This document shows, piece by piece, positions 6,822-16,197 of a DNA stretch of 64,000 nucleotides. The notes beneath the pieces are model-generated. The model saw only the letters and a list, made by a program, of their open reading frames with translations, did no database searches and was not told the origin of the DNA. The translations under genes and the position numbers were made by a program. Where the stretch lies: NCBI GenBank assembly GCA_017991935.1, contig JAGOPP010000008.1:1-64000 (forward strand). Reading direction: 5' to 3'. Position 1 is the first letter of the stretch, and every line of letters begins with the position of its first letter. The DNA comes from Oscillospiraceae bacterium. GTDB taxonomy: Bacteria > Bacillota > Clostridia > Oscillospirales > Ruminococcaceae.

Positions 6822-9800
6822 TTATTCCACCGATTTCATGGACTCGACCATGCCGATCTTTTTGAGCCGGAAATACATGATCCAGTCGACCAGCAGCGTA
6901 AACACGATCGTCGTCGCGAACGCCGCGAAGTAGCACCACGCGGGCAGATCCCGGCCGAACATGATGGCGTCCGTCTCGGCGACGCCGATGATGAACCGGT
7001 GGAGGTAGACGCCGAGCCCGAGGCCGACGGCGTCCCCGATCAGGGAGAGCACCAGACTCTCGCGGAACACGTAGGCCGAGGTCTCCCGGTCGTAAAAGCC
7101 GAGCACCTTGAGCGTCGCGATCTCGCGGATCCGCTCCGTGATATTGATATTCGTCAGGTTGTAGAGCACCGTCAGGGCGAGGGCCGCCGCCGAAAGGATG
7201 ATCAAAACCACCACGTAGTTGAGATTTTCCACCGTCTCGGCGAAGGAGTCCCGCGAATCCCTCACGAAGGTCAGCCCGAGCACGGCGTCCTTTTGGATCA
7301 GGTCCGAGGCGAGCGCGTTCTGCGCCTCCGGCCCGGGGTCGCTCATGATCGTGAGCACGAGGTTCGGCTCCGGCATCACCCCGTCGTAGCGCTCCCAGCA
7401 GGTCTTTGTCATGTAAATGAAATGAAATACATAGTTTTCCGTGATGCCGGTGATCGGGGCCGTGATCCGCTCCCCGTCCGCGGTGAAGGTGATCGGGTCC
7501 CCGACGGAGAGGCCGAGCTCCTCGGAGAGCTTCTCCGTGATGAGCACGCCGTCGTCCGACAGAGCGAGCTCCTTGCCCGAGACGCGCTCGTGGAAGCTGA
7601 TAAACCGCGAGGCCGCGCCCCCGTCCTCAAAGGCGAGGAAATAGGCGTCCGGGACGCCGTCGATCTCCGCGCTTTTTTCATAGACCGGCAGGTTGTTTGC
7701 CGCGATCGGATTTTGCCCGAGCGCGTCGTAGAATTCCTTCCTCTCCGCCTCCGTCGCGTTCTCGTCGAGCGCGGTGGTCAGGTCGTAGAGAAAGACGCCG
7801 GAATACTGGCGCTCCATGATCCGGCTGATCGAGGAGTAAAGCCCGAAGCCGGTCAGCGTCAGCGCCGTGCAGCCGGCGATGCCGATCACCGTCATCAGCA
7901 TGCGCCTCTTATAGCGGAAAAGGTTCCGCACCGTGACTTTTTTGAGGAAGCTCAGGCGCTTCCAGATGAAGCCGACGGATTCGAGGAAGACGCGCTTGCC
8001 GGGTTTCGGCGCGCGCGGGCGCATCAGCTCCGCGGGCGCCGCCCGGAGCTCCAGATCGCAGGCCCAGATCGCCGCGAGCGCCGTGCAGGCGAGGCAGACC
8101 AACGTGACCAAAATCCAGAGATTCCAGTCCGGCACCAGCTTCAGCCCCGGCATCAGATACCGCAGCGCGTAGGCGTTATAAATGACCTCCGGGAACACCA
8201 CCGTCCCGGCGGCGATCCCCGCCGCCGCGCCGGTGACGCTCGCCGCCGAGGCATAGATCAAAAATTTGGAGGCGATCTGCCCGCGGCGGTAGCCCAGCGC
8301 CTTGTAGGTGCCGATCTCCGTGCGCTGCTCCTCGACCATCCTCGTCATCGTGGTGAGGCACACCAGCACGGCGACCAGAAAGAAAAAGACCGGAAAGACG
8401 CTCGCGACCGCCTCGATGCGGTGGGAATCGCCGTCATAGGTGCTGTATCCGTCGTCCTCGCTCCGGTCAAAGACGTACCAGACCGGCTTTCTGAGGTCCG
8501 CGAGCTCCTCCTTCGCGTCGGCGATCTTTTCCCGCGCGTCGGCAAGCTCCTCGTCGGCGTCCGCCTTCGCCTCCTCGTAGTCCTCGCGGCCGTCCTCATA
8601 TTTCTTTAAGCCCTCGGCGTAATCCTCTTCTCCCTCGGCCAGCTCCTCGTAGGCGTCCGCGAGCTCTTTTTCCGCGTCGCCGATCTCCTCTTGGCCCTCG
8701 GCGCGTGCCTCCTCGAGATCGAGGCGGCCCTGCTCCCATTCCTCTTCCGCGTCGCGCAGCGTCCTGCGCGCCTCCGAGAGCGCGTCCTTCGCCTCCTCAA
8801 GCTCGAGCTCCCCGTCGCGGTATTCCTCCCAGCCGGCGTCGATCTCGGCCTGCGCGGACTGCATCGTGCCGAGGCTCGAAAAATAGCCGGAGAGCTCGGC
8901 CTGCGCCGCGTCGAGCTGCCGCCGGTACCCGGCGATCTCGGCGAGGGAGGCGTCCAGCTCCGCCTCGCCGATGAGCCCCGCGGCATAGGCCTGCCGGACC
9001 TGCGCCTCTTGGAGATCCAGCTGCCGCCTCTCGGCGTCCAGTGCGCCCTGTTGGGCGTTCAGGTAACCCTCGAACTCGGCAAGGCTCGAAAAGCCGGCCG
9101 CGGCGACGCCGGCGTCCAGCTGCGCTTGGGCGTCCTCGAGCTTCTCTTTCGCCCGCTCGAGCTTTTTAAGGCCCGCTTTATATTCGTCCAGCCCGTCGTG
9201 ATATTCGTCCCAGCCGTCGTCGAGCTCCTCTCTCCCGTCGGCGAGCTCCTCTTCGGCGTCGGCGATCTTTTCGGCGAATTCCTCTTTCGCGTCGGCAAGC
9301 TCGGCTTGGCCGTCATGGTACTCGGCCCAGCCGTCGTAGAGCTCGACCCGCGCGTCCTGAAGCTCCCGCTTCGCGTCGTAGAGCGCGACCCGCGCGTCGC
9401 GAAGCTCCGCGTTGGCCGTGAGTTCCCCGCCCTCCAGCTCCCGCTCGGCGTCGGCGAGCTTTTCGTCCGCCTCCTCGCGGATCTCCGCGTAGCGCTCCAC
9501 CTCGCGGACGTCGGCGAGGGCCTCGAAGAGATCCTTGCCGTGCTCCACCGCGTCCTCGTACGCGTCGGAAAACGCGGAGACGCCCTCCGTATCCGCGAGC
9601 GTGACGCTGACCTCCGTGAAGACGTCGGAGGTGAAATTCTCCGCGTTCACCATGATGTAGGTGTCGAGCGCGCCGTTGCCGATGTCGGTGCCGCCGCGCT
9701 CAAAGCTCAGATAGCGCGGCGAGCGGACCACGCCGACGACCGTGAAGCTCGTGCGGGCGAGGCTGTCCTCCGGCGGGTCGTCCGGGTCGTTCGTGTAGAC

Positions 9801-10277
9801 CGTTAGGACGTCCCCGATCTCGAAATCCACGGGCATCTGGGCGTTTTTTTCGATGACGCACTCGTCCGCCGACTCCGGCAGGCGGCCCTCGAGCAGGTCG
9901 GCCCGGTTGACGGAGGCGTCGGTATAGTCCGGCAGCGTGCCGTCGGGCAGGGCCATGACCCTTGCGAGGATGTTGGCGTTGCCGTTGTTTTTGATGAAAA
10001 CGTCTTTAAAATAAGAGGGCTGCACGCCGCGGACGCCCGGGACGCCGCGGATGGCCTCCAGATCCTTTTCGCTGAAGCCGTAGGTGGAGACAAGGCGGAT
10101 GTCCAAAAGATTTTGCTCCGCGAAATAGCTGTCGCCGGTGGCGAGCATATCCGGGCAGGTGGCTTTGAGCCCGGCAAAAAATCCCGCGCCGAGCGCGACG
10201 ATCGCAAAAATGGAGAGGAACCGGTTGCTGGTGCGCCGGATCTCCCGCAGAATATCTTTTACGGCCGCGGATCTCAA
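6822..10277 (-). CDS. ABC transporter permease, FtsX/MacB type with giant coiled coil
   Basis: Large FtsX-like permease of about 1150 residues. Order: an N-terminal membrane helix (RFLSIFAIVALGAGFFAG), an extracytoplasmic MacB-like domain with the RGVPGVRGVQPS segment, a coiled-coil block of about 370 residues made of heptad-like DGWxEYxDG and ELxDAxxEL units, then an FtsX block of three helices (from FPVFFFLVAVLVCLTTM), a second extracytoplasmic domain and a final FtsX block ending near residue 1140. Start: TTG at 10277 has GGAAGGGGGG about 9 bp upstream and matches the family's usual N-terminus; in-frame ATGs at 10325 and 10304 lack ribosome sites. It is encoded directly after its ATPase. 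The substrate is unknown; such pairs often act as mechanotransmitters rather than importers. Confidence 0.9.
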   Translation of the reverse strand: MRSAAVKDILREIRRTSNRFLSIFAIVALGAGFFAGLKATCPDMLATGDSYFAEQNLLDIRLVSTYGFSEKDLEAIRGVPGVRGVQPSYFKDVFIKNNGNANILARVMALPDGTLPDYTDASVNRADLLEGRLPESADECVIEKNAQMPVDFEIGDVLTVYTNDPDDPPEDSLARTSFTVVGVVRSPRYLSFERGGTDIGNGALDTYIMVNAENFTSDVFTEVSVTLADTEGVSAFSDAYEDAVEHGKDLFEALADVREVERYAEIREEADEKLADAERELEGGELTANAELRDARVALYDAKRELQDARVELYDGWAEYHDGQAELADAKEEFAEKIADAEEELADGREELDDGWDEYHDGLDEYKAGLKKLERAKEKLEDAQAQLDAGVAAAGFSSLAEFEGYLNAQQGALDAERRQLDLQEAQVRQAYAAGLIGEAELDASLAEIAGYRRQLDAAQAELSGYFSSLGTMQSAQAEIDAGWEEYRDGELELEEAKDALSEARRTLRDAEEEWEQGRLDLEEARAEGQEEIGDAEKELADAYEELAEGEEDYAEGLKKYEDGREDYEEAKADADEELADAREKIADAKEELADLRKPVWYVFDRSEDDGYSTYDGDSHRIEAVASVFPVFFFLVAVLVCLTTMTRMVEEQRTEIGTYKALGYRRGQIASKFLIYASAASVTGAAAGIAAGTVVFPEVIYNAYALRYLMPGLKLVPDWNLWILVTLVCLACTALAAIWACDLELRAAPAELMRPRAPKPGKRVFLESVGFIWKRLSFLKKVTVRNLFRYKRRMLMTVIGIAGCTALTLTGFGLYSSISRIMERQYSGVFLYDLTTALDENATEAERKEFYDALGQNPIAANNLPVYEKSAEIDGVPDAYFLAFEDGGAASRFISFHERVSGKELALSDDGVLITEKLSEELGLSVGDPITFTADGERITAPITGITENYVFHFIYMTKTCWERYDGVMPEPNLVLTIMSDPGPEAQNALASDLIQKDAVLGLTFVRDSRDSFAETVENLNYVVVLIILSAAALALTVLYNLTNINITERIREIATLKVLGFYDRETSAYVFRESLVLSLIGDAVGLGLGVYLHRFIIGVAETDAIMFGRDLPAWCYFAAFATTIVFTLLVDWIMYFRLKKIGMVESMKSVE

Positions 10278-10409
10278 CGAACGCCGCCCCCCTTCCTCTA
10301 ACATTTGCCAAAAAAACCGCCGCATGCGGCCCACGGCCGGACGGCTCCCCGAGGCCCTCGGTCCGTGCTCAAAAAGCCGTCCCGCGGCCGGGCCTCCGGC
10401 CGGACGCCG

Positions 10410-11114
10410 CTACCACTCGATCTCTTCGATCGGGGCGGGGCACGCGTTTTGCTCGATGCTTGTCACCTTGCTGCTGTTGATGTGGATGACCCGGTCGGCC
10501 ATCGGCGTGATCGCGAGGTTGTGGGTGATCAGCACCACAGTCATGCCCTCCTCGCGACAGCAGTCCTGAAGCAGCTGCAGGATGCTCTTGCCGGTGACGT
10601 AGTCGAGCGCGCCGGTCGGCTCGTCGCAGAGCAGCAGCTTCGGGTTTTTGGCGAGCGCCCGCGCGATCGCGACGCGCTGCTGCTCGCCGCCCGAGAGCTG
10701 GGAGGGGAAGTTGTTGGCCCGGTCGGCGAGGCCGACCTTTTTGAGCACGGCCGCCGCCTTCGCCGGGTCCCGGCAGATCTGCGACGCGAGCTCCACGTTC
10801 TCCTCCGCGGTCAGGTTTTGGATCAGATTATAAAACTGGAACACGAAGCCGATGTCGTGGCGGCGGTAGTCGGTCAGGCGCTTGCCCTTGTAGGCGCTCA
10901 CGTCCTGCCCGTCGACGAGGATGCTGCCCTCGTCGCAGGTGTCCATGCCGCCGAGGATGTTGAGGATTGTGGTCTTCCCCGCGCCGGAGGGACCGACGAT
11001 GACCGCGAACTCGCCTTTTTCGATGGCGAAGCTGACGTGATCCGATGCGGTGATCGTCACCTCGCCCATCCGATAGCGCTTGCAGACCTCCCGCAATTCG
11101 ACAAAGCTGCCCAT
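10410..11114 (-). CDS. ABC transporter ATP-binding protein, MacB/LolD type
   Basis: A 234-residue ABC ATPase of the MacB/LolD/FtsE class, expected to power the neighbouring FtsX-type permease. Walker A is GPSGAGKTT, the signature is [15 protein letters not shown], Walker B is [13 protein letters not shown] and the H-loop is LITHN. The ATG at 11114 follows GGAGG by 6 bp; the frame is open further upstream but that part is not protein-like. The permease starts about 130 bp later, and both are probably one transcript. Confidence 0.93.
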   Translation of the reverse strand: MGSFVELREVCKRYRMGEVTITASDHVSFAIEKGEFAVIVGPSGAGKTTILNILGGMDTCDEGSILVDGQDVSAYKGKRLTDYRRHDIGFVFQFYNLIQNLTAEENVELASQICRDPAKAAAVLKKVGLADRANNFPSQLSGGEQQRVAIARALAKNPKLLLCDEPTGALDYVTGKSILQLLQDCCREEGMTVVLITHNLAITPMADRVIHINSSKVTSIEQNACPAPIEEIEW

Positions 11115-11350
11115 GTCCGTCCTCCGTTTGGATAGATTGTATTTTTGGAGAAAAAGTGATAGAATTATAAAAATATGAGAATAAAAAACGGCCCTCCCGG
11201 GTGCCGCCAAGACGGGCCCCGGGGGAGAAAAAGCGCCCCGCGGCGCCCGCTTTGGATCCGGGCGGGCGAAACCCCGCCGCCATTCCCCATAATTTCGCAG
11301 TATAACGGTAAAATATGAACTTTTCAACCGAGCCGAAAGGAGCGTGTTCG

Positions 11351-11974
11351 ATGATGCTCATCGGATACTACAACTACACCGTCATTTTGACCTACGCCGG
11401 GGGGGTGGCTTCCATCTTGGGGGTCTATTTCGCCGTCTCCGGGAGCAGCTTCTGGGCGGTCATCTGCCTGCTCCTTGCGGGGCTCTCGGACATGTTTGAC
11501 GGGAAAATCGCCTCCACGATGGATCGGAACGAACAGGAGAAATTGTTCGGCATCCAGATCGACTCGCTGTGCGACCTCGTGAGCTTCGGCGTGCTGCCGA
11601 CGGCGATCGGCTGGTCGCTGGGCCTGCGCGGAGCGCTCTTTTTTCTCTCCGCGCTCTTCTTCATCATGAACGCGATCATCCGGCTCGCCTATTTTAACGT
11701 CGACGAGACGCTGCGCCAGCGCACGGAGACCGGCCGCCGCAAATTTTACTGCGGGTGCCCGGTCACGGTGTCGGCGCTCTTGTTTCCGCTGATCTACGGC
11801 CTGTCCGACCTGCTCGGCGGCGCGACCCCCGCGGTCTATCAGATGGCCATTTTCGTCCTCGGCACGCTGTTCGTTTTGAAATTTTACATACCGAAGCCCG
11901 AAAAAGCCAGCCTCTACCTCTTTCTCGGCATCGGCCTGCTGACGACCGTGCTGGTGCTCACCGTGGGCCTCTGA
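11351..11974 (+). CDS. pssA: CDP-diacylglycerol-serine O-phosphatidyltransferase
   Basis: Membrane enzyme of the CDP-alcohol phosphatidyltransferase family, most likely making phosphatidylserine from CDP-diacylglycerol and serine. The 207 residues carry about six membrane helices and the family motif D-x2-DG-x2-A..G-x3-D-x3-D as DMFDGKIA..GIQIDSLCD near residues 47-77; the Arg that usually follows Ala is Ser here. The ATG at 11351 follows AAAGGAG by 8 bp. The spacing of the motif and the LVSFGVLP segment fit the PssA subgroup rather than PgsA. It is monocistronic, divergent from the ABC genes and convergent with spoIVA. Confidence 0.85.
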   Translation: MMLIGYYNYTVILTYAGGVASILGVYFAVSGSSFWAVICLLLAGLSDMFDGKIASTMDRNEQEKLFGIQIDSLCDLVSFGVLPTAIGWSLGLRGALFFLSALFFIMNAIIRLAYFNVDETLRQRTETGRRKFYCGCPVTVSALLFPLIYGLSDLLGGATPAVYQMAIFVLGTLFVLKFYIPKPEKASLYLFLGIGLLTTVLVLTVGL

Positions 11975-12114
11975 GTCGGGTTTTCACAAAATCGACACGA
12001 AAAGACCCGGAAATGTTCATTCCGGCTTCACGGATTTTTTGCAATGACGAGGTAAGATGGAAACAAGCAAAAGATTTTTTCGTACTTTTTCCATTTTTGT
12101 TTTCTCTCTTCCTA

Positions 12115-12162
12115 AACCGGAAAAACGGCGGGCCCCATTTGAGGCCCGCCGTTTTTCCGGTT
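12115..12162. terminator. Bidirectional terminator between pssA and spoIVA
   Basis: A 20-bp perfect stem (AACCGGAAAAACGGCGGGCC and its complement) with a loop of about 8 bases; the strand read by pssA ends in a T run and the A run on the other side serves spoIVA. It is placed between two convergent genes. Confidence 0.9.
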
Positions 12163-12171
12163 TTTTAACGA

Positions 12172-13656
12172 TTAAAGGATGATGCAGATCAGCCCGGAAC
12201 AGCCTTCGTTGATGATGCGCTCGATGGTCTCCTGCAGCCGGAGCCTTGCCTCCTGCGGCATCCGGCTCAGCTTGTTGCGCAGGCCCTCGTTGACCAGCTC
12301 GTGCAGGGACTTCCCAAAAATGTTGGACTGCCAGATCTTCGTCGGGTCCTCCTCGAATTCCTTCATCAGGTAGTTGACCAGTTCCTCGCTCTGTTTCTCG
12401 CTGCCGACGATCGGGGAGACCTCCGTCGTGATATCCGCCCGCATCATGTGGATGGACGGCGCGGACGCCCGCAGCCGGATGCCGTATTTTCCTCCCCGGC
12501 GCACGATCTCCGGCTCCTGCAGCGACAGCTCCTCCATGGTGGGCATGACGATCCCGTAGCCCGCCGCCTCCACCTGATCGAGCGCGCCCTTGATCCGCTC
12601 GTATTTCCGCTTGATGGCGGCCAGATCGATCATGCACGGCATCAGGCCGTCCTCGCCCGCGATGCCGAGCCCGGTCTTTTCTTCCAGAATCTTATAAAAT
12701 AATTTTTGCGGCAGCGCGATCGCGACGGAGGTGCTCCCCTTGCCCAGATCCGTCTCGCCCCGGAACACGTTCTCCACAAATTCGGTCCCGGAGAGGCGGC
12801 CGAGCTGCGGGCCGATGTCGCCCATTTTCTTGAGGCTCCCGGCGAAATCCCGGATGCACGCCATCACGGCGCAGCGCGCCGGGTGCTCCTTCTCGAGACC
12901 GACCAGCCATCCCGGCAGGTCGAGCCCCACTTCGCGCACCGGGAACTGGTTGAGCGTCAGGCCGAGGATCTCCTTGATCTCGTCCTCGCCCATTTTCAGG
13001 CAGCTGACCACGGCCACCGGCACGCCGTATTTCTCATGCAGCCGGTCGCGGAGCTGATGGGCGGCTTTCGTGTCCGGGTCCATGCAGTTGAGCACGATGG
13101 TGAACGGTTTGTCGATCCGCTTGAGCTCGTTGATGACGCGCTCCTCGGATTCCTCGTATTCCGCGCGGGGGATGTCGGTGAAGGAGCCGTCGCTGGTGAC
13201 GACGACGCCGATCGTGGAATGCTCGGTGATGACCTTCTGCGTGCCGACCTCCGCCGCCATGTTGAACGGGATCTCCTCGTTATACCAAGGCGTCATCACC
13301 ATGCGGGGCATGTCGTTTTCAAAATATCCGATAGAGGAGGGCACGATATAGCCGACGCAGTCTATGAGACGGACCTTCAGCTTTACGCCTTCCTCCGGAC
13401 TGATCTCCGCCGCCTCCTCCGGGATAAATTTCGGCTCCGTCGTCATGATGGTTTTCCCGGCGGCGGACTGCGGCAGCTCGTCGGTGGCGCGCGCCTTCCG
13501 AAATTCCCCCGGGATCTTCGGCAGGACAAGCGTTTCCATAAATTTCTTAATAAAGGTCGATTTTCCCGTGCGCACCGGCCCGACCACGCCGATATAGATG
13601 CTGCCGTCGGTCCGTTTCGCGATATCCGCATAGACCGCGCTGCTTTTTTCCGCCAT
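12172..13656 (-). CDS. spoIVA: Stage IV sporulation protein A (spore coat morphogenetic ATPase)
   Basis: SpoIVA is the ATPase that polymerises on the outer forespore membrane and forms the base layer of the spore coat. The 494 residues match the family length. The N-terminal P-loop is GPVRTGKST (about residues 26-34), followed by the conserved MTTEPKFIPEEA segment and the VRLIDCVGYIVP switch region; the C-terminus ends in GLICIIL, the membrane/SpoVM-binding end of the family. GGAGGAGGGGGAGG precedes the ATG. It is monocistronic. Its presence is strong evidence that the organism forms endospores. Confidence 0.97.
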   Translation of the reverse strand: MAEKSSAVYADIAKRTDGSIYIGVVGPVRTGKSTFIKKFMETLVLPKIPGEFRKARATDELPQSAAGKTIMTTEPKFIPEEAAEISPEEGVKLKVRLIDCVGYIVPSSIGYFENDMPRMVMTPWYNEEIPFNMAAEVGTQKVITEHSTIGVVVTSDGSFTDIPRAEYEESEERVINELKRIDKPFTIVLNCMDPDTKAAHQLRDRLHEKYGVPVAVVSCLKMGEDEIKEILGLTLNQFPVREVGLDLPGWLVGLEKEHPARCAVMACIRDFAGSLKKMGDIGPQLGRLSGTEFVENVFRGETDLGKGSTSVAIALPQKLFYKILEEKTGLGIAGEDGLMPCMIDLAAIKRKYERIKGALDQVEAAGYGIVMPTMEELSLQEPEIVRRGGKYGIRLRASAPSIHMMRADITTEVSPIVGSEKQSEELVNYLMKEFEEDPTKIWQSNIFGKSLHELVNEGLRNKLSRMPQEARLRLQETIERIINEGCSGLICIIL

Positions 13657-13697
13657 ACGGATCCTCCCCCTCCTCCGTTTTTTTAATTTCTCATAAA

Positions 13698-13705
13698 ACT
13701 ATATG
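13698..13705 (-). promoter_or_regulatory. Possible sigma-E-type -10 box of spoIVA
   Basis: On the minus strand CATATAGT, about 42 bp before the spoIVA start, fits the sigma-E -10 pattern CATAnAnT. spoIVA is sigma-E controlled in Bacillus. No clear -35 element is visible, so this is suggestive only. Confidence 0.35.
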
Positions 13706-13789
13706 CGAAGATTTTTTTTTCAGAACGTCATGGACATATTCCAAACCGTTTCGGGCAAACTTATACCAAACCAATCAGGAGGTATAAAA

Positions 13790-13957
13790 ATGAACGTTCG
13801 CGCCAATAAATGCATCGGCTGCACCGTCTCCGACTGTGCCTATCACAGCAAAGAGGAAAATTACTGCTCGCTCGATAAGATCGAAGTCGGCTGCCACGAA
13901 TCCAATCCGACCGTCTGCGAATGCACCGACTGCCGCTCCTTTGTCCGCAAATCCTGA
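13790..13957 (+). CDS. DUF1540-like small cysteine-rich protein
   Basis: A 55-residue protein with eight cysteines in the pattern CIGCTVSDC..C..GC..CECTDC, typical of the DUF1540 family of small metal-binding proteins common in spore-forming Firmicutes. Function is not established. CAGGAGGT lies 7 bp before the ATG at 13790. The gene is divergent from spoIVA and convergent with spoVB, so it is alone on the plus strand. A GAAA-capped hairpin (13968-13983) and a T-rich terminator follow. Confidence 0.8.
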   Translation: MNVRANKCIGCTVSDCAYHSKEENYCSLDKIEVGCHESNPTVCECTDCRSFVRKS

Positions 13958-14010
13958 CGGCCACTCAAGGGCGAAAGCCCTTACATAGCGTTCTGCCGAT
14001 AACCGCAAAG

Positions 14011-14048
14011 ACCGCCGCCCGAAGAAAGCTTTTTTTCGCGCGGCTTTT
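14011..14048. terminator. Terminator region between the DUF1540 gene and spoVB
   Basis: CCGCC near 14011 can pair with GCGCGG near 14040 around an AAAGCTTTTTTT element, followed by an eight-base T run on the plus strand. Two convergent genes end here. The pairing is imperfect. Confidence 0.5.
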
Positions 14049-14050
14049 TT

Positions 14051-15592
14051 TTATTTTCGGAAGACCTCCGCGAACAGCGCGAGGTCTTTTTGCGTCAGGG
14101 TGCCCGTCGCGCGCAGGACGGCGTAGTAGAGCAGCAAAAACACCGCGCAGACGATCAGAATCCCGCTGGCTCGCGCGACGTCGATCCCCAGCAGCGCGGC
14201 GCCGTATTTCGCGGCAAAGATCGCGCCGAACGCGCCGAGGAACGGCACGACCGCCCAGCGCGGCATATCCGCGTGGAAACCGGTGACATAGACGAGCCTG
14301 CCGGCGCTGAGGATCATATTAAAAATTTCGCTGATGACGATCATCATCAGGTACCCCCGCAGCCCGAACAGCGGCACCAGCAGCCACACCAGCACGACGC
14401 AGATGGCCGTGTCCACCACGTTGATCCTGACCACCGCGACCTGCTCGCCAAGCCCTTTCAGCACGCCGTCCACGGAGCTGTCAAGATACATGACGATCAC
14501 CAGCGGCCCCAGCGCCCGGATGTAGGCCGCGGATTCCTCGCTGCCATAGAGCAGGACCGCGAGCTCCTTGGAAAAGACGGTCAGCAGCGCCGCGACCGCG
14601 ACGGAAAAGATCAGCGTCAGCCGGATCGTGTAGCCGATCACGAAAAAGATGGAGTTCTTGCGGCCCAGCTCCTTATAGCGGGCGATCTCCGGCACCAGCA
14701 GGTTTGAAAAACCCAGCAAAAAGGCGCAGGGGGAGATCAGCACCGGGATCACCATGCCGCCGACGATGCCGTACGACGAGAGCGCCGCCTCCTCCGTCAG
14801 GCCGAATCTTTGCAGGGAGGCCGGGACAAGCAGGTGCTTCACCGTGCTCAGGGCCGAGCGCAGCACCGCCGACGCGCCCACCGGCATCGCGATCCCGACG
14901 ACGCGCCGCCACATCTCCAAACGCTTGGGCGGGTCCCCGCCCGCAAACGGGTGCCGCCGCCGGTCGGTCCGGTATAAAATCCAAAAAATCAAAAAGGCCG
15001 CCGCCTCGGAGACGCTGCTGCCGGCCGCCACGAGCACGCAGCCCTTCGCGAGCGTATCCGGTTTGAGCACGGCGAATACGGCGACCGTGAACGCCATCTG
15101 CGAAAGCTGCTCGAAGATCTGCGCGAAGGCCGCCGGCGTCACCCGCATGACCGCGGTGAAATAGCCGGTAAACGCCGCGGAGACGCCCACGAACGGCAGG
15201 CTCAGCGCAAGAATCCGGAACGGCTCCTCCGCGCGCGCGTCGCCGACCCAGCCGTTGGCCGCCGCGCCGCTGAAAAGGTAGAGCAGCGCCATGCCGCCGA
15301 AGCCGAACAGCAGCGCGTACAAAACGGTCTTTCGCATGGCGGCGGCCGCGCCCCGGCCGTGACCGATCGCCGTCTCCTCCGCGACGATGCGCGTGGCCGC
15401 GAGCCCCGAGCCGGAGGAGGCGAACGTCACCGACAGCCGGTAGACCGCCATCATCAAAGAGAAAAGGCCCATGCCGGCGGAGCCGAGGTTCCGCGTGAGC
15501 CAAGCGTTATAGATCACACCGGCTGCTCCCAGCGAGAGCGAGGTCAGCGTCAATACGCTGGCGTTGACCGCGAAGGTACGGATTTTGGACAC
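14051..15592 (-). CDS. spoVB: SpoVB-like polysaccharide/lipid flippase (MOP superfamily)
   Basis: Membrane protein of the MATE-like/PST family with about 14 helices in 513 residues. SpoVB is required for spore cortex synthesis and is thought to flip lipid-linked peptidoglycan precursors. The N-terminus (TLTSLSLGAAGVIYNAWLTRNLGSAGMGLF) and the GLGEQ region near residue 350 fit SpoVB. The GTG at 15592 is chosen because AGGAGG lies 7 bp upstream. A CATAGAAT box at 15611-15618 resembles a sigma-E -10 sequence. Other MurJ-like or export flippases cannot be fully excluded, but the sporulation context favours SpoVB. Confidence 0.85.
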   Translation of the reverse strand: MSKIRTFAVNASVLTLTSLSLGAAGVIYNAWLTRNLGSAGMGLFSLMMAVYRLSVTFASSGSGLAATRIVAEETAIGHGRGAAAAMRKTVLYALLFGFGGMALLYLFSGAAANGWVGDARAEEPFRILALSLPFVGVSAAFTGYFTAVMRVTPAAFAQIFEQLSQMAFTVAVFAVLKPDTLAKGCVLVAAGSSVSEAAAFLIFWILYRTDRRRHPFAGGDPPKRLEMWRRVVGIAMPVGASAVLRSALSTVKHLLVPASLQRFGLTEEAALSSYGIVGGMVIPVLISPCAFLLGFSNLLVPEIARYKELGRKNSIFFVIGYTIRLTLIFSVAVAALLTVFSKELAVLLYGSEESAAYIRALGPLVIVMYLDSSVDGVLKGLGEQVAVVRINVVDTAICVVLVWLLVPLFGLRGYLMMIVISEIFNMILSAGRLVYVTGFHADMPRWAVVPFLGAFGAIFAAKYGAALLGIDVARASGILIVCAVFLLLYYAVLRATGTLTQKDLALFAEVFRK

Positions 15593-15830
15593 GGCGCCAC
15601 CTCCTCGCAAATTCTATGCGGGAAAAATCAGTTTCAGCAGAAAACGCCGCCTCTTTCGCCGGCGGGAACGATAAAAAAACCGCGTCCCGGGACGAAACCC
15701 GGAGCGCGGCAAATGGAGTGGGCAAATTTTGACTTTGGGGGGAAAAGTGCGCGCCTTGCGCCCCGCCGCGAAACGCCTTCGCGGGAGGGTGATCCGGCGG
15801 CGAAACCCTCCGGCCGTTTTTTAAAAAGGC

Positions 15831-16191
15831 GGATTCCGGCACAGATACCCGGCGCGGCCTTAGGTTGCGCGAAAGCGGGCCGGACGGGAGCGATCCCCCG
15901 TGGCGGGCCGAGATCGTCACGCAAGAGAGATACTCCCGGCGTGCCAAGCGGGGCGGGGCACCGCGCCTTTCAGCGCGGGATTCCGGCACAGATACCCGGC
16001 GCGGCCTTAGGTTGCGCGAAAGCGGAGCGGGCGAAGGCGATTCCCCGTGGCGGGCCGAGATCGTCACGCAAGAGAGATACTCCCGGCGTGCCAAGCGGGG
16101 CGGGGCACCGCGCCTTTCAGCGCGGGATTCCGGCATAGATGCCCGGCGCGGCCTTAGGTTGCGCGAAAGCGGGCCGGACGGGAGCGATCCA
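15831..16191. repeat. 147-bp intergenic tandem repeat, about 2.5 copies
   Basis: The unit beginning GGATTCCGGCA recurs at 15831, 15978 and 16125, exactly 147 bp apart; the third copy is cut near 16191. Copies differ by a few substitutions (for instance GGCCGGACGGG against GAGCGGGCGAA). The period is a multiple of three, so open frames run through it on both strands, but these lack ribosome sites and look like by-products. The preceding 15593-15830 is gene-free, GC-rich and has no other feature I can name. Confidence 0.85.
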
Positions 16192-16197
16192 AAGCCC

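Noticed and set aside
6810-8609. 599-codon open frame on the plus strand
   Set aside because: It is antisense to the large ABC permease, is very rich in Arg, Asp and Glu, lacks a ribosome site and mirrors the coiled-coil codons of the permease.
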